The translations under genes and the position numbers were made by a program. Below are positions 11,430 to 23,189 of a stretch of DNA of 64,000 nt, piece after piece. Source of the DNA: Schistocerca nitens. Lineage: Eukaryota > Arthropoda > Insecta > Orthoptera > Acrididae. The stretch spans positions 533,469,383 through 533,533,382 of the forward strand of contig NC_064621.1 in assembly GCF_023898315.1 (NCBI RefSeq), written 5' to 3'. A model generated the notes under the pieces. That model did no database searches and was not told the origin of the DNA. It saw only the letters and a program-made list of their open reading frames with translations. Numbering within the stretch: position 1 is the first letter of the stretch; each line of letters starts with the position of its first letter.

Positions 11430-13077
11430 AGAGTTAGTACTTGAAGATGTTTAGATTGAAGCAGATGATAGCTTTATTGTAAACCTGGCTCAAATACCAG
11501 AGTGTTTAAATGTATTCTTCATAAATGTGGCAAAGTCAGATGTTGTTGTAGTAGAGTATCAGAGTAAAGTAACTCCTTTGAAATCCATCAAGAAGCTGAG
11601 TATCTTATGGATTTTTAAAAAGTTGTGGGATAGGATACCTACTAGAGTGATTATATGGTGTGAGGCATAATAGCACCTCCCCTAATAGCACCTCCCAGTC
11701 TTTTGAACAGGGATGCTTTCCCACTGTTTTGAAGTATGCCAAAGTCAGACCTTTGTTCAACAAAGGGTTGAGGGAAGACATGGGAAACTATTGGCCAATT
11801 TCTGTTCTACCAGTCTTGTCAAAAGTGTTAGAGAAAGTAGCTGCAAACCAGGTCAAAAACTTTATTGTAAAAAATGATAGTATTATAACCAATTTGGATT
11901 TCAACTACGAAAAAACAGTGACTAAGTTCATTGAAAAGATAGGCAAATCATTGGATCAGAGGAGTAAAGTTGCAGGTATCTTGTGATCTCAAAAAGGCAT
12001 TTGACTCCGTGAACCATGATTTGCTTATCTACAGATTAGACAAATAAGGGATTAAGGACAATGCTCTAAATTGGCTAATATCATACTTACACAACACAAA
12101 ACAAAGGGTAACTATCACCTCAGATGCAGTGAATTATTATTCTAAATGGATACAATATCACAAGATGTGCCTCAAGGCTCCATTTTGGGGCCAATCCTAT
12201 TCCTATTCTATGTAAATGACTTATCTATAAATATAAATTCCCCATCAGTTCTGTTTGCAGACGATACTTCTGTTTTAATTGAAGATGATGATGCAGAAAA
12301 AATTCTGAGCTCAATCGTACGCACACTGGATACCTCAGAAAACTGGTTCCAGTTAAATGGGTTGAAACTGAACAGTGCAAAAACCCATATGGTACATTTC
12401 AAAACCAAACATTCATTCAAAATGTGTGGAACTTAAAATACAACATAACAACCAACCTATGAAAGAAGCTGACATGGTCAAATTCCTGGAACTAAATGAG
12501 GACTAGAACTTAAACTGGAATACATATATTGATTTCCTATCAAATAAACTAAGCAGTTTTCCATTTGCAATGCAAATACTAGCAAATTCCACTGACTTGA
12601 GTACACAAAAAATTGCTATCATAGTTAATTCAAATCTGTCATTAGATATGGGATAATTTTTTGAGGAAGTTCAAGTAGCGTTTCTTGAATACTGAAACTG
12701 CAAACAGCAGCATATTGTTGCCCATTATTTCGGAAACTATGAATCCTGACTGTTCCTTCCATATATATATGAAATTATAATCTTCCTACACAGCAGAAAA
12801 AAATTATTCGAGGAAAATCATTTTAACTATTCTTATAACACAAGAAATAAAAATAATTTTATGCTACCAATACATCAGTTGAAATTATATGCATGGACTC
12901 TACAGTATACGGGGCAAAAACATATTTAATATGAAGCCAGAAATTTTAAAACAAGGCTACAGCAGATTCTGTGGGAGAAATGCTACTATTCAATAGAAGA
13001 ATTCACTGAGGATGAAATAATAATTTGAGCAAGGGGTAGTAAAGCATTAGATTTTATTGTATGTATGTATAATAAAA

Positions 13078-13119
<42 letters not shown>

Positions 13120-13120
13120 G
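11430..13120 (+). mobile_element. Decayed CR1/jockey-like LINE, RT and 3' end
   Basis: Plus-strand RT segments occur in the correct order: VRPLFNKG....NYWPISVLPVLSKVLEK (11740-11840), CDLKKAFDSVNHDLL near 11990, DVPQGSILGPILFLFYVNDL (12160-12220), and the catalytic VLFADDTSVLIE (12250-12290). A C-terminal tail around 12540-13060 follows, ending in SIEEFTEDE. At least two frameshifts and several stops break it. It finishes in an (ATT)n run at about 13069-13119, typical of the microsatellite tails of CR1-group LINEs. The endonuclease and ORF1 are missing (5' truncation). Confidence 0.8.
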
Positions 13121-14530
13121 CTCTTTGTTAACAGCAGCTATTCTTTGTTTATGGTGAAATTTTACCACAATTTGATGCATCTCCTATACCTGGATCAAGT
13201 GATTTCGATTATGTACATTATGAGACAAATAAACCTCAATTCACAATAACTGTGAGGCCCCTACGTGGAAAATCAAGACAAGATGCAACTTCCTGGACAG
13301 AAAAACTTTTTTATTTTTCTGCAACCCCTCCTCCATCCACAGTCAGACTCCACAACTAAGCAGGATATTGAAAGTCAACTCTTCCAGCACAACTGAATAA
13401 AGACTAAAATGCAGGATACAAGAATCCTGCAACATATTTTTTAACCGCTGAATGGCTGATAACGGGATATACCAAATGTACTTACAATATGATGATCATG
13501 AATATCAGGCGTTCTCCACCCGATATTTTGTAGATGCTTCTTGAGACGTCTTTTACTGAACAAATTCCGACTTTTTAAAATTACAAATTGTCTTACTGTA
13601 ACAAAATATCTGAAGATCCACAAAAAGTGCGCACTACCTCTTGTAAACAGATGCCACTTGTTGGGTGTCTAAATTATGGAAATAAAACCAAATCAGTGTT
13701 TCATTACACGCCACAGAAAGTGCCATAACATATGCCTCAATCTCTTCATCATCTTCACACATCAGCCCACATCCACTTTGAATTATGTGATGTCTGCAGT
13801 TGGAACATTACTTTAATTTCACTGGAGTCTTCATTCTAACTTCAGGAACAGCAGCCTTCACCAACTTTTCTTGCACATGCCACTTAAACTGTTACTCCAA
13901 TTCACAAAACTTCTAATTAGATGCTTCAGTCATAGTTGTGTTGGTAGTCATCATATTGTGGGACCATTTTGGAAATTCTGGCCTGTAATATGGGCAATTA
14001 CTGTTTTTGTAATGTCTCTTGTTCATCTATCCTGCTTCTCTCATTCCAATTCTTTTTATTATAATAAGACACTTTTGTTCAACACCTCCAGGTACCTTAG
14101 TATCATTATTTTTTATATTATTACTATTAGATTTGTAATATAATCAAATAATTAGTTTGATAATGATTGTCTTTATAAGTACTTGTCCAAATTGGCAGAT
14201 TGTATCCCTTATTTAATAAATACTCTTGTACTGTAATCTCCAGAAGTGAATTCCAGTAACTTTTTCATTTGTTCCTCAATTCAGAAATGTATTTTCTGGT
14301 GCAAGGGATTCAAGCCATTCACTATTGTTTCCTTGGGCACCATCTAATGTCTTTTCACATTTCTTGTTTTAGCATCAGCTACTACTGAAAGGATAATTTA
14401 TATTGCTAATGTTCTGTACTAGTCAGCAACTGACAGAGATATATTAGAACTGGGCTGTTCCCTGCCACCAGTCTTAAAACAGTCTACAGATAAACATAAC
14501 AAAAAGTAGGATAAGCAATACAGTACTGAC
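13121..14530. other. PIH1D1 intron 2, unassigned sequence
   Basis: No element was recognised. A minus-strand reading around 13450-13960 has loose protein-like stretches but no motif that I can name. The 14523-14530 edge is the splice donor of PIH1D1 exon 2 (GTCAGTAC on the minus strand). Confidence 0.45.
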
Positions 14531-14621
14531 CTGGTAATGGCTGTACGTATTTCCACGGCACTGCATTTGCGGCCTCCCTGAGTTCAGGAAATAATGTTTC
14601 GATTTCTTCTTCATCTGTAGG
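14531..14621 (-). CDS. PIH1D1: PIH1D1 exon 2
   Basis: This 91-nt internal exon encodes residues 23-52 plus one base of codon 53: an acidic helix (TDEEEIETLFPELREAA) followed by KYVQPLPG. It is bounded by acceptor TTTCAG (minus strand, just above 14621) and donor CAG/GTCAGT. It enters in phase 0, as exon 1 leaves, and its last G joins GA of exon 3 to make Gly53 in the string QPLPGMCVKT. Human PIH1D1 has the same layout (an acidic N-terminal helix, then QPGFCIKT at about the same residue number), so no exon seems to be missing. It lies 9.5 kb from exon 3 and 36.5 kb from exon 1. Confidence 0.9.
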
Positions 14622-15144
14622 CTGAAACACAACACAAATTTCTTAGAAACTGTGATGTTAAGCTTGGTATGCATTGTTCACATGCAATAGCAATGTGAAT
14701 CAACATGTTCAATGAATGATATCCATAATAATGCACTAAACAAAAGTTACTCAAATTGCCGTTATGGATTGAAAAGAAATTTAACTCATATTTAAGGTAC
14801 GTCACTTGGTTTTAATAGTAACATAAAAAGTGCTTCTAGCACAAGTGTCATACTCTAATTCAGAACAACTGTTAAGATATAAATCTAATACCACATTCCC
14901 AGCACTGAATAAAGAATAAAAAATCTAGATGATTCTGCAGATAAAGTTGTCTCAAGTATGAACAGAAGGCAAACCAAGTATCAATTTTTGACAAGACTCT
15001 TTGGATATATACCACAACTAAAACCGTATAGTTGCAGGTGCACCTGTGCACACATGTGCATGCACATGTCTTCTCTGTTCAACTGAAGAAACTGGAATAC
15101 CATGCATCACATAATTCTCCGTGTTGGACGTTCATTGCCAAATA
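14622..15144. other. PIH1D1 intron 1, 3' end
   Basis: AT-rich sequence just upstream of exon 2 in the gene's sense. It includes a short CACATGTGCATGCACATG alternating stretch near 15050. No element was recognised before the Tc1-like insertion at the TA at 15143-15144. Confidence 0.5.
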
Positions 15145-16566
15145 CACTCCTGGAAATGGAAAAAAGAACACATTGACACCGTTGTGTCAGACCCACCATA
15201 CTAGCTCCGGACACTGCGAGAGGGCTGTACAAGCAATGATCACACGCACGGCACAGCGGACACACCAGGAACCGCGGTGTTGGCCGTCGAATGGCGCTAG
15301 CTGCGCAGCATTTGTGCACCGCCGCCGTCAGTGTCAGCCAGTTTGCCGTGGCATACGGAGCTCCATCGCAGTCTTTAACACTGGTAGCATGCCGCGACAG
15401 TGTAGACGTGAACCGTATGTGCAGTTGACGGACTTTGAGCGAGGGCGTATAGTGGGCATGCGGGAGGCCGGGTGGACGTACCGCCGAATTGCTCAACACG
15501 TGGGGCGTGAGGTCTCCACAGTACATCGATGTTGTCGCCAGTGGTCGGCGGAAGGTGCACGTGCCCGTCGACCTGGGACCGGACCGCAGCGACGCACGGA
15601 TGCACGCCAAGACCGTAGGATCCTACGCAGTGCCGTAGGGGACCGCACCGCCACTTCCCAGCAAATTAGGGACACTGTTGCTCCTGGGGTATCGGCGAGG
15701 ACCATTCGCAACCGTCTCCATGAAGCTGGGCTACGGTCCCGCACACCGTTAGGCCGTCTTCCGCTCACGCCCCAACATCGTGCAGCCCGCCTCCAGTGGT
15801 GTCGCGACAGGCGTGAATGGAGGGACGAATGGAGACGTGTCGTCTTCAGCGATGAGAGTCGCTTCTGCCTTGGTGCCAATGATGGTCATATGCGTGTTTG
15901 GCGCCGTGCAGGTGAGCGCCACAATCAGGACTGCATACGACCGAGGCACACAGGGCCAACACCCGGCATCATGGTGTGGGGAGCGATCTCCTACACTGGC
16001 CGTACACCACTGGTGATCGTCGAGGGGACACTGAATAGTGCACGGTACATCCAAACCGTCATCGAACCCATCGTTCTACCATTCCTAGACCGGCAAGGGA
16101 ACTTGCTGTTCCAACAGGACAATGCACGTCCGCATGTATCCCGTGCCACCCAACGGGCTCTAGAAGGTGTACGTCAACTACCCTGGCCAGCAAGATCTCC
16201 GGATCTGTCCCCCATTGAGCATGTTTGGGACTGGATGAAGCGTCGTCACATGCGGTCTGCACGTCCAGCACGAACGCTGGTCCAACTGAGGCGCCAGGTG
16301 GAAATGGCATGGCAAGCCGTTCCACAGGACTACATCCAGCATCTCTACGATCGTCTCCATGGGAGAATAGCAGCCTGCATTGCTGTGAAAGGTGGATATA
16401 CACTGTACTAGTGCCGACATTGTGCATGCTCTGTTGCCTGTGTCCATGTGCCTGTGGTTCTGTCAGTGTGATCATGTGATGTATCTGACCCCAGGAATGT
16501 GTCAATAAAGTTTCCCCTTCCTGGGACAATGAATTCACGGTGTTCTTATTTCAATTTCCAGGAGTG
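15145..16566 (+). mobile_element. Tc1-like transposon, copy 1, apparently intact
   Basis: A 1422-bp element flanked by TA on both sides (15143-15144 and 16567-16568). The ends are inverted repeats of about 27 bp beginning CACTCCTGGAAATKGAAAWA, with a few mismatches between the arms. The single gene occupies 15389-16411, with about 244 bp upstream and 155 bp downstream. Base composition is clearly GC-richer than the flanks. A second copy of exactly the same length lies in opposite orientation at 28628-30049. Both sit in PIH1D1 intron 1, this one on the strand opposite to the gene. Confidence 0.95.
15389..16411 (+). CDS. Tc1-like transposase (copy 1), 340 aa
   Basis: Cut-and-paste transposase of the Tc1/mariner superfamily. 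The ATG at 15389 (MPRQ) gives a 340-residue protein, the usual Tc1 size. The frame stays open upstream, but that extension crosses the terminal repeat and is not expected to be translated. The N-terminus has two helix-turn-helix units (GWTYRRIAQHVGREVSTVHRCC, then ...TIRNRLHEAGL). The catalytic domain shows VVFSDESRF (first Asp), MVWGAISYTGR, LFQQDNARPH (second Asp, codon 16118-16120) and SPDLSPIEHVWDWM (Glu, codon 16217-16219). The D-to-E interval is 32 residues, shorter than the classical 34. There is no stop or frameshift. It differs from copy 2 at about nine residues. Confidence 0.95.
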   Translation: MPRQCRREPYVQLTDFERGRIVGMREAGWTYRRIAQHVGREVSTVHRCCRQWSAEGARARRPGTGPQRRTDARQDRRILRSAVGDRTATSQQIRDTVAPGVSARTIRNRLHEAGLRSRTPLGRLPLTPQHRAARLQWCRDRREWRDEWRRVVFSDESRFCLGANDGHMRVWRRAGERHNQDCIRPRHTGPTPGIMVWGAISYTGRTPLVIVEGTLNSARYIQTVIEPIVLPFLDRQGNLLFQQDNARPHVSRATQRALEGVRQLPWPARSPDLSPIEHVWDWMKRRHMRSARPARTLVQLRRQVEMAWQAVPQDYIQHLYDRLHGRIAACIAVKGGYTLY

Positions 16567-16568
16567 TA

Positions 16569-17459
16569 AATTTACTTTAGGTTGGTGAAGGTTAATGAGG
16601 AGCCTGCTCCACCTTTAGCAGTTAAGAAATGTGCATTCAGTTTAAACATGGTGCTAAATCTCTTGTGAATGATCCAAATGACTCACCAACACTGTAACAT
16701 CAGATGAAACCACGGAGGAAGTCCGCAATATGATAGATGTGAAATATTTTGGGGTTAGCAGCTGATGGGTGTCATCCTCTTGTTGTAACATTTCAATGGA
16801 TTCTGTATCCATCATCTTCAGGTGAAAAACGAGAAGGGGGCTTCTGTCACAAGCAACATGAAGACCTACCCAATGACTGTTATGCCATGGCAGGGATATC
16901 TTTGAACATAGCATGGATTATGAGGATGTAACAAAACAACCAGAACATGAGGATCCACCAGCACCACTGTATGAAGGACCACTGACTAGATCTAGATAGC
17001 TAAGTCCACTCTGAAACAGCGGGTCATTGCTTCCTGAGGGCGGGGGAGGCAATGTTGCACGTTGTGTATTGTTTAGTCACCATTCAGTTCCCACAACTTA
17101 ACATCTATAATATCTGCCACTTATTTATTCATGGAATATTAAAATTTTATAAAATATTCTGTGGGTGTATAAACAGAAACACTCTGCTGTGCAAGAAAGT
17201 TCATTTTGTTTATGCTCAATAAGTGCACTTCCAGGGAAGTCTTAGTTCCAGAAACTATACAACAATATTAACTGTCACTGAGTTTGAGAAACAACAGGAA
17301 TTGCTCAAATTCAACAAATCGTTACAGCTGAAAAAAATCTCTGGCAGGCTCTATACAGAAGTTGCAGTAGAGTTGGCCCCTCTCACTTAACCATGTGTAA
17401 AAATTGAGGACTAGTTAGATGGGCTTATTGCAATAAAGTGGCCCACTTGCAGCGATACA
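16569..17459 (+). mobile_element. Possible 3' end of a Gypsy-like LTR element
   Basis: Plus-strand sequence at 16950-17060 reads YEGPLTRSR..LSPL and then LPEGGGG. This resembles the C-terminal end of Gypsy Pol proteins followed by a purine-rich tract (GAGGGCGGGGGAGGCAATG, about 17036-17054), after which a TGTT-starting LTR would begin. The upstream 16600-16940 region is only loosely protein-like. No paired LTR was found, so this is a weak assignment. Confidence 0.35.
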
Positions 17460-17804
17460 CAGAGCCAGGGTTGAGCCACAACAACTGGCGTCACCTGCCA
17501 GTCGGTGTCCTAGTGCTTTCTGTAACAGGGGGCACTGCAATATGTTGCAAACATGACTTCAGAACCCACTACAATACTACAGACTCACTCTGGCGCATAT
17601 AAATACTTGAAATCTGGTTTCGCAGGACAGAGCGGGTCAGGTTATAGTTGTGGAAAGGGGTCAAAATCAGTTACTGTCAGTTGCACAAAACATACAAACT
17701 TTATTTTCCTAAAACACTCAATCACATATGCCCTTAAAAGCATTCAAAACAATACGGCGAAGGCCCGAACACACGTTATTAAAATTGCCTTAAGGAATAC
17801 ACAC

Positions 17805-18193
17805 GGCTGAAGGCCTTAGTTACAAAATTTTACATAAAAGGATGAAGGTCACACACTGAGAGCTTAAGGCCTGGATAACAAGAATTTCAGATAGAGAAGA
17901 AACTTTGAAAGGTTTTAAACAAGCGACTTTTTAAATTTTAATTTAATTTTAGACAGCTGAAGGGCTTATCTTAAAACATTTCACATAAAGTTCGGCTGAA
18001 AGCCACATACTGAACATAGAACAACTCAAGGCTTAAGGCCTGGATAATAACAGGCATTTCCAATGGGCAAAATTCCCATTTTTTTCCTTAAAAAAATTAG
18101 TTTAAGCAATAATCTTCAAAGTTTTCATTTAAGACGGCTGAAGGCCTTATCTTAACATTAAAACAAACTAAATTAATAGACGGCTGAAGGCCT
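17805..18193. repeat. Interspersed GGCTGAAGGCCTTA motif cluster
   Basis: The motif or close variants recur at about 17805, 17857 (CTTAAGGCCT), 17955, 17993, 18032 (CTTAAGGCCT), 18136 and 18182. They are spaced irregularly over 390 bp. Each is centred on the palindrome AGGCCT, and several are followed by TTATCTTAA or by GGATAA. It is not a simple tandem array. Confidence 0.7.
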
Positions 18194-19160
18194 CACACAG
18201 TACTTGAGACTAAAAGAAAATCACAATCTAAAACAACAGAACAGTGGTGCTCAGAAGTGCTCCAAGGGTCGGCCTGAGGAGGCAACTCTAACACAAGTTT
18301 AAGTGAGACAGGCAGCCAAGCATAATACTAAATAATCGGATGGCAACATGACCCAGGGACGGTTGAAGGACCGACCAACAACCTAATCAATTCCCTTCCG
18401 CCCGACCAAGAGCACGACAATGGAAAAATCGGCAAGGACGAAGATACCAGCAGCACTATGTCTTGAAAATTGGCGTCTAAATACAGTCAAGACACAATAA
18501 CCACTCAAAAATATGAACAACACCAAACGCTGTAGAACTACACACCGTGCCAGATAGCATCAACACAGTGAGGTAAAACACACTGCCAGAAATCTACGCT
18601 AACAACCAGGGCAGGTAACTAGAACGTTAACGGCCACAAAGCAGAAGATACCGCTGGTGCACTTCACTAATAATTATCAATCAATTCAATAGTTAAACAT
18701 CATACAGGAAGACGGCTGCAAAATTTCGCCGACTCCCATACACCATAAATAGCTGCTTGTGGGAACGGCCCAGAAGGCAACAACCGGTAATGAATGAAGA
18801 GATGTCACAGCAGTTGAGGTTTCATAGCAGGTTAACTGATCATTCAACTTCAGTGTCCAGGTTCAGTGGGCGATGAATTTTGTAGCTCTCGCATCTAGCG
18901 CCTCACAAATCCAAGTGCGCGTGCATGCCACCAGCGGCCCCAGCCTGACCTCGCACCTCAAGAGACTTCCTCGCTGCTCTCTCCCAACCGACCCACTCAA
19001 TCCAGCATGCAGGCAGCATTAAAATAACTGCTCAGTCAAAACCACACAAGCAACACATGGTTCCGGGAAACACTTCCACAAACAACTCTAACTATACTAA
19101 AACCAGTCACTGTGGAACAACTAGGAGGAATCACAAGTCGACACACACACAGAGAACACG

Positions 19161-19630
19161 GAAGCAGTCGGCGACCAAATAAACGTCGTCCGATGAGACG
19201 ACCGACAAAACAACCAAAAAAGGTAGTCCCCACTGAACTCATACGTGCTGACAACAGTCAGGCGAGTCACGGTTGTCTGGACCTCACTGCTGCTCTGTCC
19301 CCACCTCCCTCGGACAGACGTCGTCTTGGAGACACTGGCTCGGACCCAACCATGCAGAGGGAACACCGGCCCATTGGCCACCCAACATCTCAGTACAAGG
19401 AAGGAACCGACCCAAGTCCCGCAAGATGACCATTGAAGGGGCCCAGAAGCGGTCAGAAGACCAAATACACGTTGCCCAATGAGACGACTGACCGAATGAC
19501 CAACCAATGGTTTTTCCATCTCAAGTCTCCTTCCGTCAGACAGTGCATGCGTGTTGCCAGCGATCGGGCGAGTACTGGCCGTCAAGACCTCACTGGAGCT
19601 CCATTGCGACTCAACTCCCCGCACACCATG
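19161..19630. repeat. Imperfect direct duplication, period about 283 bp
   Basis: GAAGCAGTCGGCGACCAAAT at about 19162 recurs as GAAGCGGTCAGAAGACCAAA at about 19446. Both are followed by matching CGATGAGACGACCGAC-like and GTCAGGCGAGT-like strings in the same order. The second unit is incomplete. Confidence 0.65.
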
Positions 19631-20596
19631 ATCCGGAAATGCTAGCGGTTGCTCCAAAGATAGTACGACAGTGCTCTTATCGATAGTGCTGCTGCTGCCA
19701 CTCATGGGTAGGCAGGCCAGCAACTTAGTGACGCCAGTAAATTGGATAAGAAACAGGATGGCAGTACCGAAAAGACAAGACGTCAAGTAATAAAAGGCAC
19801 GAACACAAGTCGCGCATGGCTCTATACTGGTCATCCAGCCAGGCAAGACATCGGCTCATTCGTTGGATTGGCGGGTCATGGACTCGTCACTGCCACCAAG
19901 CTGAGACTGCACCTGAACCCAGCCTGTACCTGGCCACCTCGCTAGGAGTGTGACAACACCAGTCAGTTGCATCAGCATTTGACACAGTGCCGCTGGGGAA
20001 TGCTTTACTTCACAAGGTAATTCTGCTCGCTGCAGAGGGCTGCAAGAAAGATGGCTGACCATGCCGCACAACAAGGATGGCACGGATTGACGTCAAACTG
20101 CACCGCGGGACAAGGGCATGTACCTGTAGCTGATGTTAACTTGTTGGAACAATAAAGAGTTTATATCCAGGCCATCTGTCTTGCTACAGCTACCTTACTG
20201 CTCCAACAGACGCCCGTACCCCTCGCCAATCCATCAAACCCACAACGCCCAGTGGGAGAGCTAAGTACCAGCCTGATAACTAGAAGAATAGCAATCTGCA
20301 CACCACGACTGCTGTACATAATACAACACAGATCTTTCAAACAAATAACTATGCAAATGGTTGGAAGAAAGGGAAGATCATATCTGTCTACAAGAAGAGA
20401 AGCACAAGTGATCCAGTATCACTGAATCCATCTGCTTTAGAATCTATTAACATAACCTGAACTCAAATGTAACACTGTACCTCCAACAGAATGACAATTC
20501 CAAAAACATTGTTCACTCAAATCCAAACACAAGCTCTTCTCACAAAACATCCTGAAAGCCATGGATTATGGCAAACAGGTTGGGTGCAGTATTTCC

Positions 20597-22120
20597 TTAC
20601 TTCTGAGAAATGTTTGGGCTGAATAACATACTGCTTATTGACGATGGCACAATAACATGGGTGATCAATTTCGCTTGGAGACACCTACTCACACCCTCCC
20701 TCTCATAGTGCAAAGCAGCTGGGATGTCTTGGTATTTGAACATGCTTTGCCGAACAGTTCTTGTATGGGTTGGATGTCTGGCTGGCAGTGGCACTGACAG
20801 CTGTGGCATTGGTTTGTCCATCAGCTGTAGAATGGTGGTGTGGGGTGGCTGGCATTTGAGAAGCATTACTCAACTGCTCTGGACTGGTTGTGGTTTGACT
20901 TGTCGGTGAGATGTTTGAGGCGGTTGTGGGTGAAATGCACATCAGTTTAGCATGTTTAACGGCACCTTTAAATGGCATGCCATTGCACAATTTGTCTACG
21001 GCATGAATGCCTCTGCTCAACATCAGAAAAGGGCCAGTGTATGGAAGCCGTAGGGACGACTTAACTGAGTCCATTTGCACCATCATGTGTTAACAGCTGT
21101 GGAAGTCTTTGTGTACAAACCAACAATGCCACCTTGGTGAGAAGGGTGTGACAACATATTTTGGTGCAATAGTACTTAACTGCTGCACTAACTGTGGAAG
21201 TTCCTCTCTTGTGTGTCAGTGATGCTGGCTAAATAGTCAAATAGTCCAGTGGGATCTGTAGGTGTTCACATTTCTGCCACAGATGCCCTGATGTTGGATT
21301 TCTATGTCATTCAAAGGCCTAATAGCACTAAGCATAGCATGTCTGTCCATTTTTCTTGGTGATACATTAGTGACACTTTCAAGATTGTTTCATCATTCTA
21401 CCATATCATTACTGGCAGGGTGGTAGCTGGTTGTATGGAGTCATTAGAGATTGCACAGTCTGTCTAGCTCCAGAATCAGCAGGGATTCAATAATGAATAA
21501 GAATCTGTATCCTTCTGATGGTGGGAGAGGGCCTACCAGGTCGATTTGAATGTGGGCGCATCTAGCCAGTGCACTTTGAAAGTTACCGAGATCGGCAAGT
21601 ACCTGACAGTCCACTTTATTTTGCTGACACGGAATGCAGGAATACGTCCACTTGCATGTCTCTTTCTTCACAGAAGACCACACAAAACTTTCCATAAGTA
21701 TAGCTGATTGTAGTGTTGGCTGAGGATGAGATAGGCCATGGATGCTGTCGAAGGCTGTCTTTTGGAACTTCTTCAAAATATATGGTCAAGGTTTGTTCAG
21801 AGATACGTCACACAACAGATTCAACTTAAGAGTTCGTTACTGGAATTTGTTCAATTTTTGGCCTGTAGATGAGTCATTTAACAGTTGTTGCCACTGTGGG
21901 TGCTTGGCTTGTTCCACAGCAAGTTCTCCATAAAATAAATACAGGAAAAGCAATCAGCCACTAAATTTTGCACCCCCTTTAAACAGCGAATGTCTGTTAT
22001 AAACTGGCTTATGAATTCAATGTAACAGAACTGTCTTGATGAGCATTTGTCATTAACATGTTTGGACGCACAGGTAATGGGGTTTATGATCTGTAAAAAT
22101 TATCATCGGTCAAGCTTCTA
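20597..22120 (-). pseudogene. Gypsy-type LTR retrotransposon pol remnant (RNase H and integrase)
   Basis: On the minus strand, from high to low coordinates, it reads IIFTDHKP (RNase H, near 22090), YIEFISQFITDIRCLKGVQNLVADCFS (22030-21960) and the linker IEQIPVTNS. The integrase follows, with the zinc-binding HGLSHPQ....CIPCQQ and the start of the DDE core, HIQIDLVGPLPPSEGYRFLF (21444-21776). A C-terminal part with LPYTGPFLMLSRG lies at 20703-21086. Stops and frameshifts are frequent. RT and protease should lie above 22120 but are replaced by unrelated transposon sequence. It is described only as a broken genomic copy. Confidence 0.75.
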
Positions 22121-22124
22121 TTTG

Positions 22125-22593
22125 CGGCACAAGGATGAATTGGTCTCCATATTCATCCAATCTGACTCCTTGTGACTACTTTTTGTGGGCATATTGAAAG
22201 ACAATGTCTATGGAACCTTCCCACCCCACTGGAGGAACATTAATTGGCTATCGGTGTGGCATTTGAATCCATTTCCATTGAAAAATTACAGGATGTGATG
22301 GGAAATTTCACTGTTCATTTGCACCACCTCCACACAGTGAGTGGTGGGCATTTCGAAAAGATTGTGATGTGATTGCAAAAACTGCTTCCAGAAAAAAAAA
22401 GTTAAAATATGCATGCTGATACTGTATGAGCTGGACACTGTATGGCACCATCTGTTAGAAGTGTTTCAAGTTATTTCAAAACTTCTGCATTAAATTCTTA
22501 CATCTTTCCCAACCTTTTTTTGCACTCATCTAACAATCATAGTTTTGGAGATATTTAATTTTGAAATTGGTGGCTCCTTTACTGGATACCCTG
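22125..22593 (+). pseudogene. C-terminal remnant of a DD41D/mariner-like transposase with right TIR
   Basis: Plus-strand reading gives SNLTPCDYFLWAY.KDNVYGTFPP, matching the third-Asp block (SPDLTxCDFFLWG) of the intact 26832-28183 element. ISIEKLQDVMGNFTVHLHHLHTVSGGHFE follows after one frameshift. It ends near GGATACCCTG/TA at about 22593, a plausible TIR end next to TA. The first two thirds of the element are missing. Confidence 0.6.
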
Positions 22594-23180
22594 TAGAATC
22601 AAACAACAGCTGCTTCATACATGCTTCACAATGACAGGTGTTTTTGTCTCTACGTTACAAGTGACAAAATATAGGGCTACTATATATTATTCATTCATTG
22701 TCAAGGCTTTATATTTTCCAAAGCACTACATGTAAAAAAAAAAAACAATAAACATAAATTCACCAAGTTTGCATTGTGCCCATCAGCTGGCATTACAAGT
22801 GTACTTTCCTGACAAAATAGCAACAAAGTACGGAAAGAGTTTTTGTGTACTGAAATATGCAATATGTTTATCTGTTATAACAGTGCAGTTTGCATTCAGA
22901 AGGAATCATGGAAAAGACGTGCCATGTAAACAGAGCACTGTGCATTGGTATTAATAATTTAGGGGGACTGGTTGCCTCTGTAAACAGAAAAGTAATGGTC
23001 GGCAGTGTGTGCTACATGCAACCGTGGAGAGGGTGAGGAAGTTCCGTACGCAGCCCAAAAAAATCAATAGTCAGTGCAAGCTATAAACAAGCTATGAACT
23101 TTGAATACCACAGCATATTGTGTGGGGGTTTTTGCAATGGCATTTACATTTCAAACCATACTATCTATAGCTTGTGCAAC
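22594..23180. other. Intronic sequence, nothing recognised
   Basis: Includes a short A-run near 22733. A plus-strand 61-codon frame at 22769-22954 has no recognisable feature. Confidence 0.5.
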
Positions 23181-23189
23181 GATTAAAAT

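Larger units (their letters stand above)
17460..20560. other. Noncoding repeat-rich block of unknown class
   Basis: A distinctive, partly GC-rich block with no real gene. It includes recurring GGCTGAAGGCCT motifs (17805-18193), a long stretch with no open frames (18200-19000), and an imperfect internal duplication (about 19161-19630). An AATAAA-containing segment (20152-20157) may be an LTR polyadenylation region. The layout suggests noncoding parts of an LTR retrotransposon, but I could not identify its ends. Open frames in 19000-20080 on both strands are unsupported. Confidence 0.4.

Noticed and set aside
15032-15388. In-frame N-terminal extension of Tc1-like copy 1 starting at 15032
   Set aside because: It begins outside the transposon and runs through the terminal repeat. 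The extension in copy 2 differs outside the element, and family length fits the internal ATG.
15107-16538. Several long open frames antisense to the Tc1-like transposase (up to 167 codons)
   Set aside because: They mirror the codon pattern of the real GC-rich transposase gene and appear identically opposite copy 2. They have no motifs of their own.
19121-19846. A 241-codon minus-strand open frame as a gene
   Set aside because: It lies across the internal 283-bp duplication in a GC-rich noncoding block. Composition is low in hydrophobic periodicity and no domain was recognised; probably chance from few AT-rich stops.
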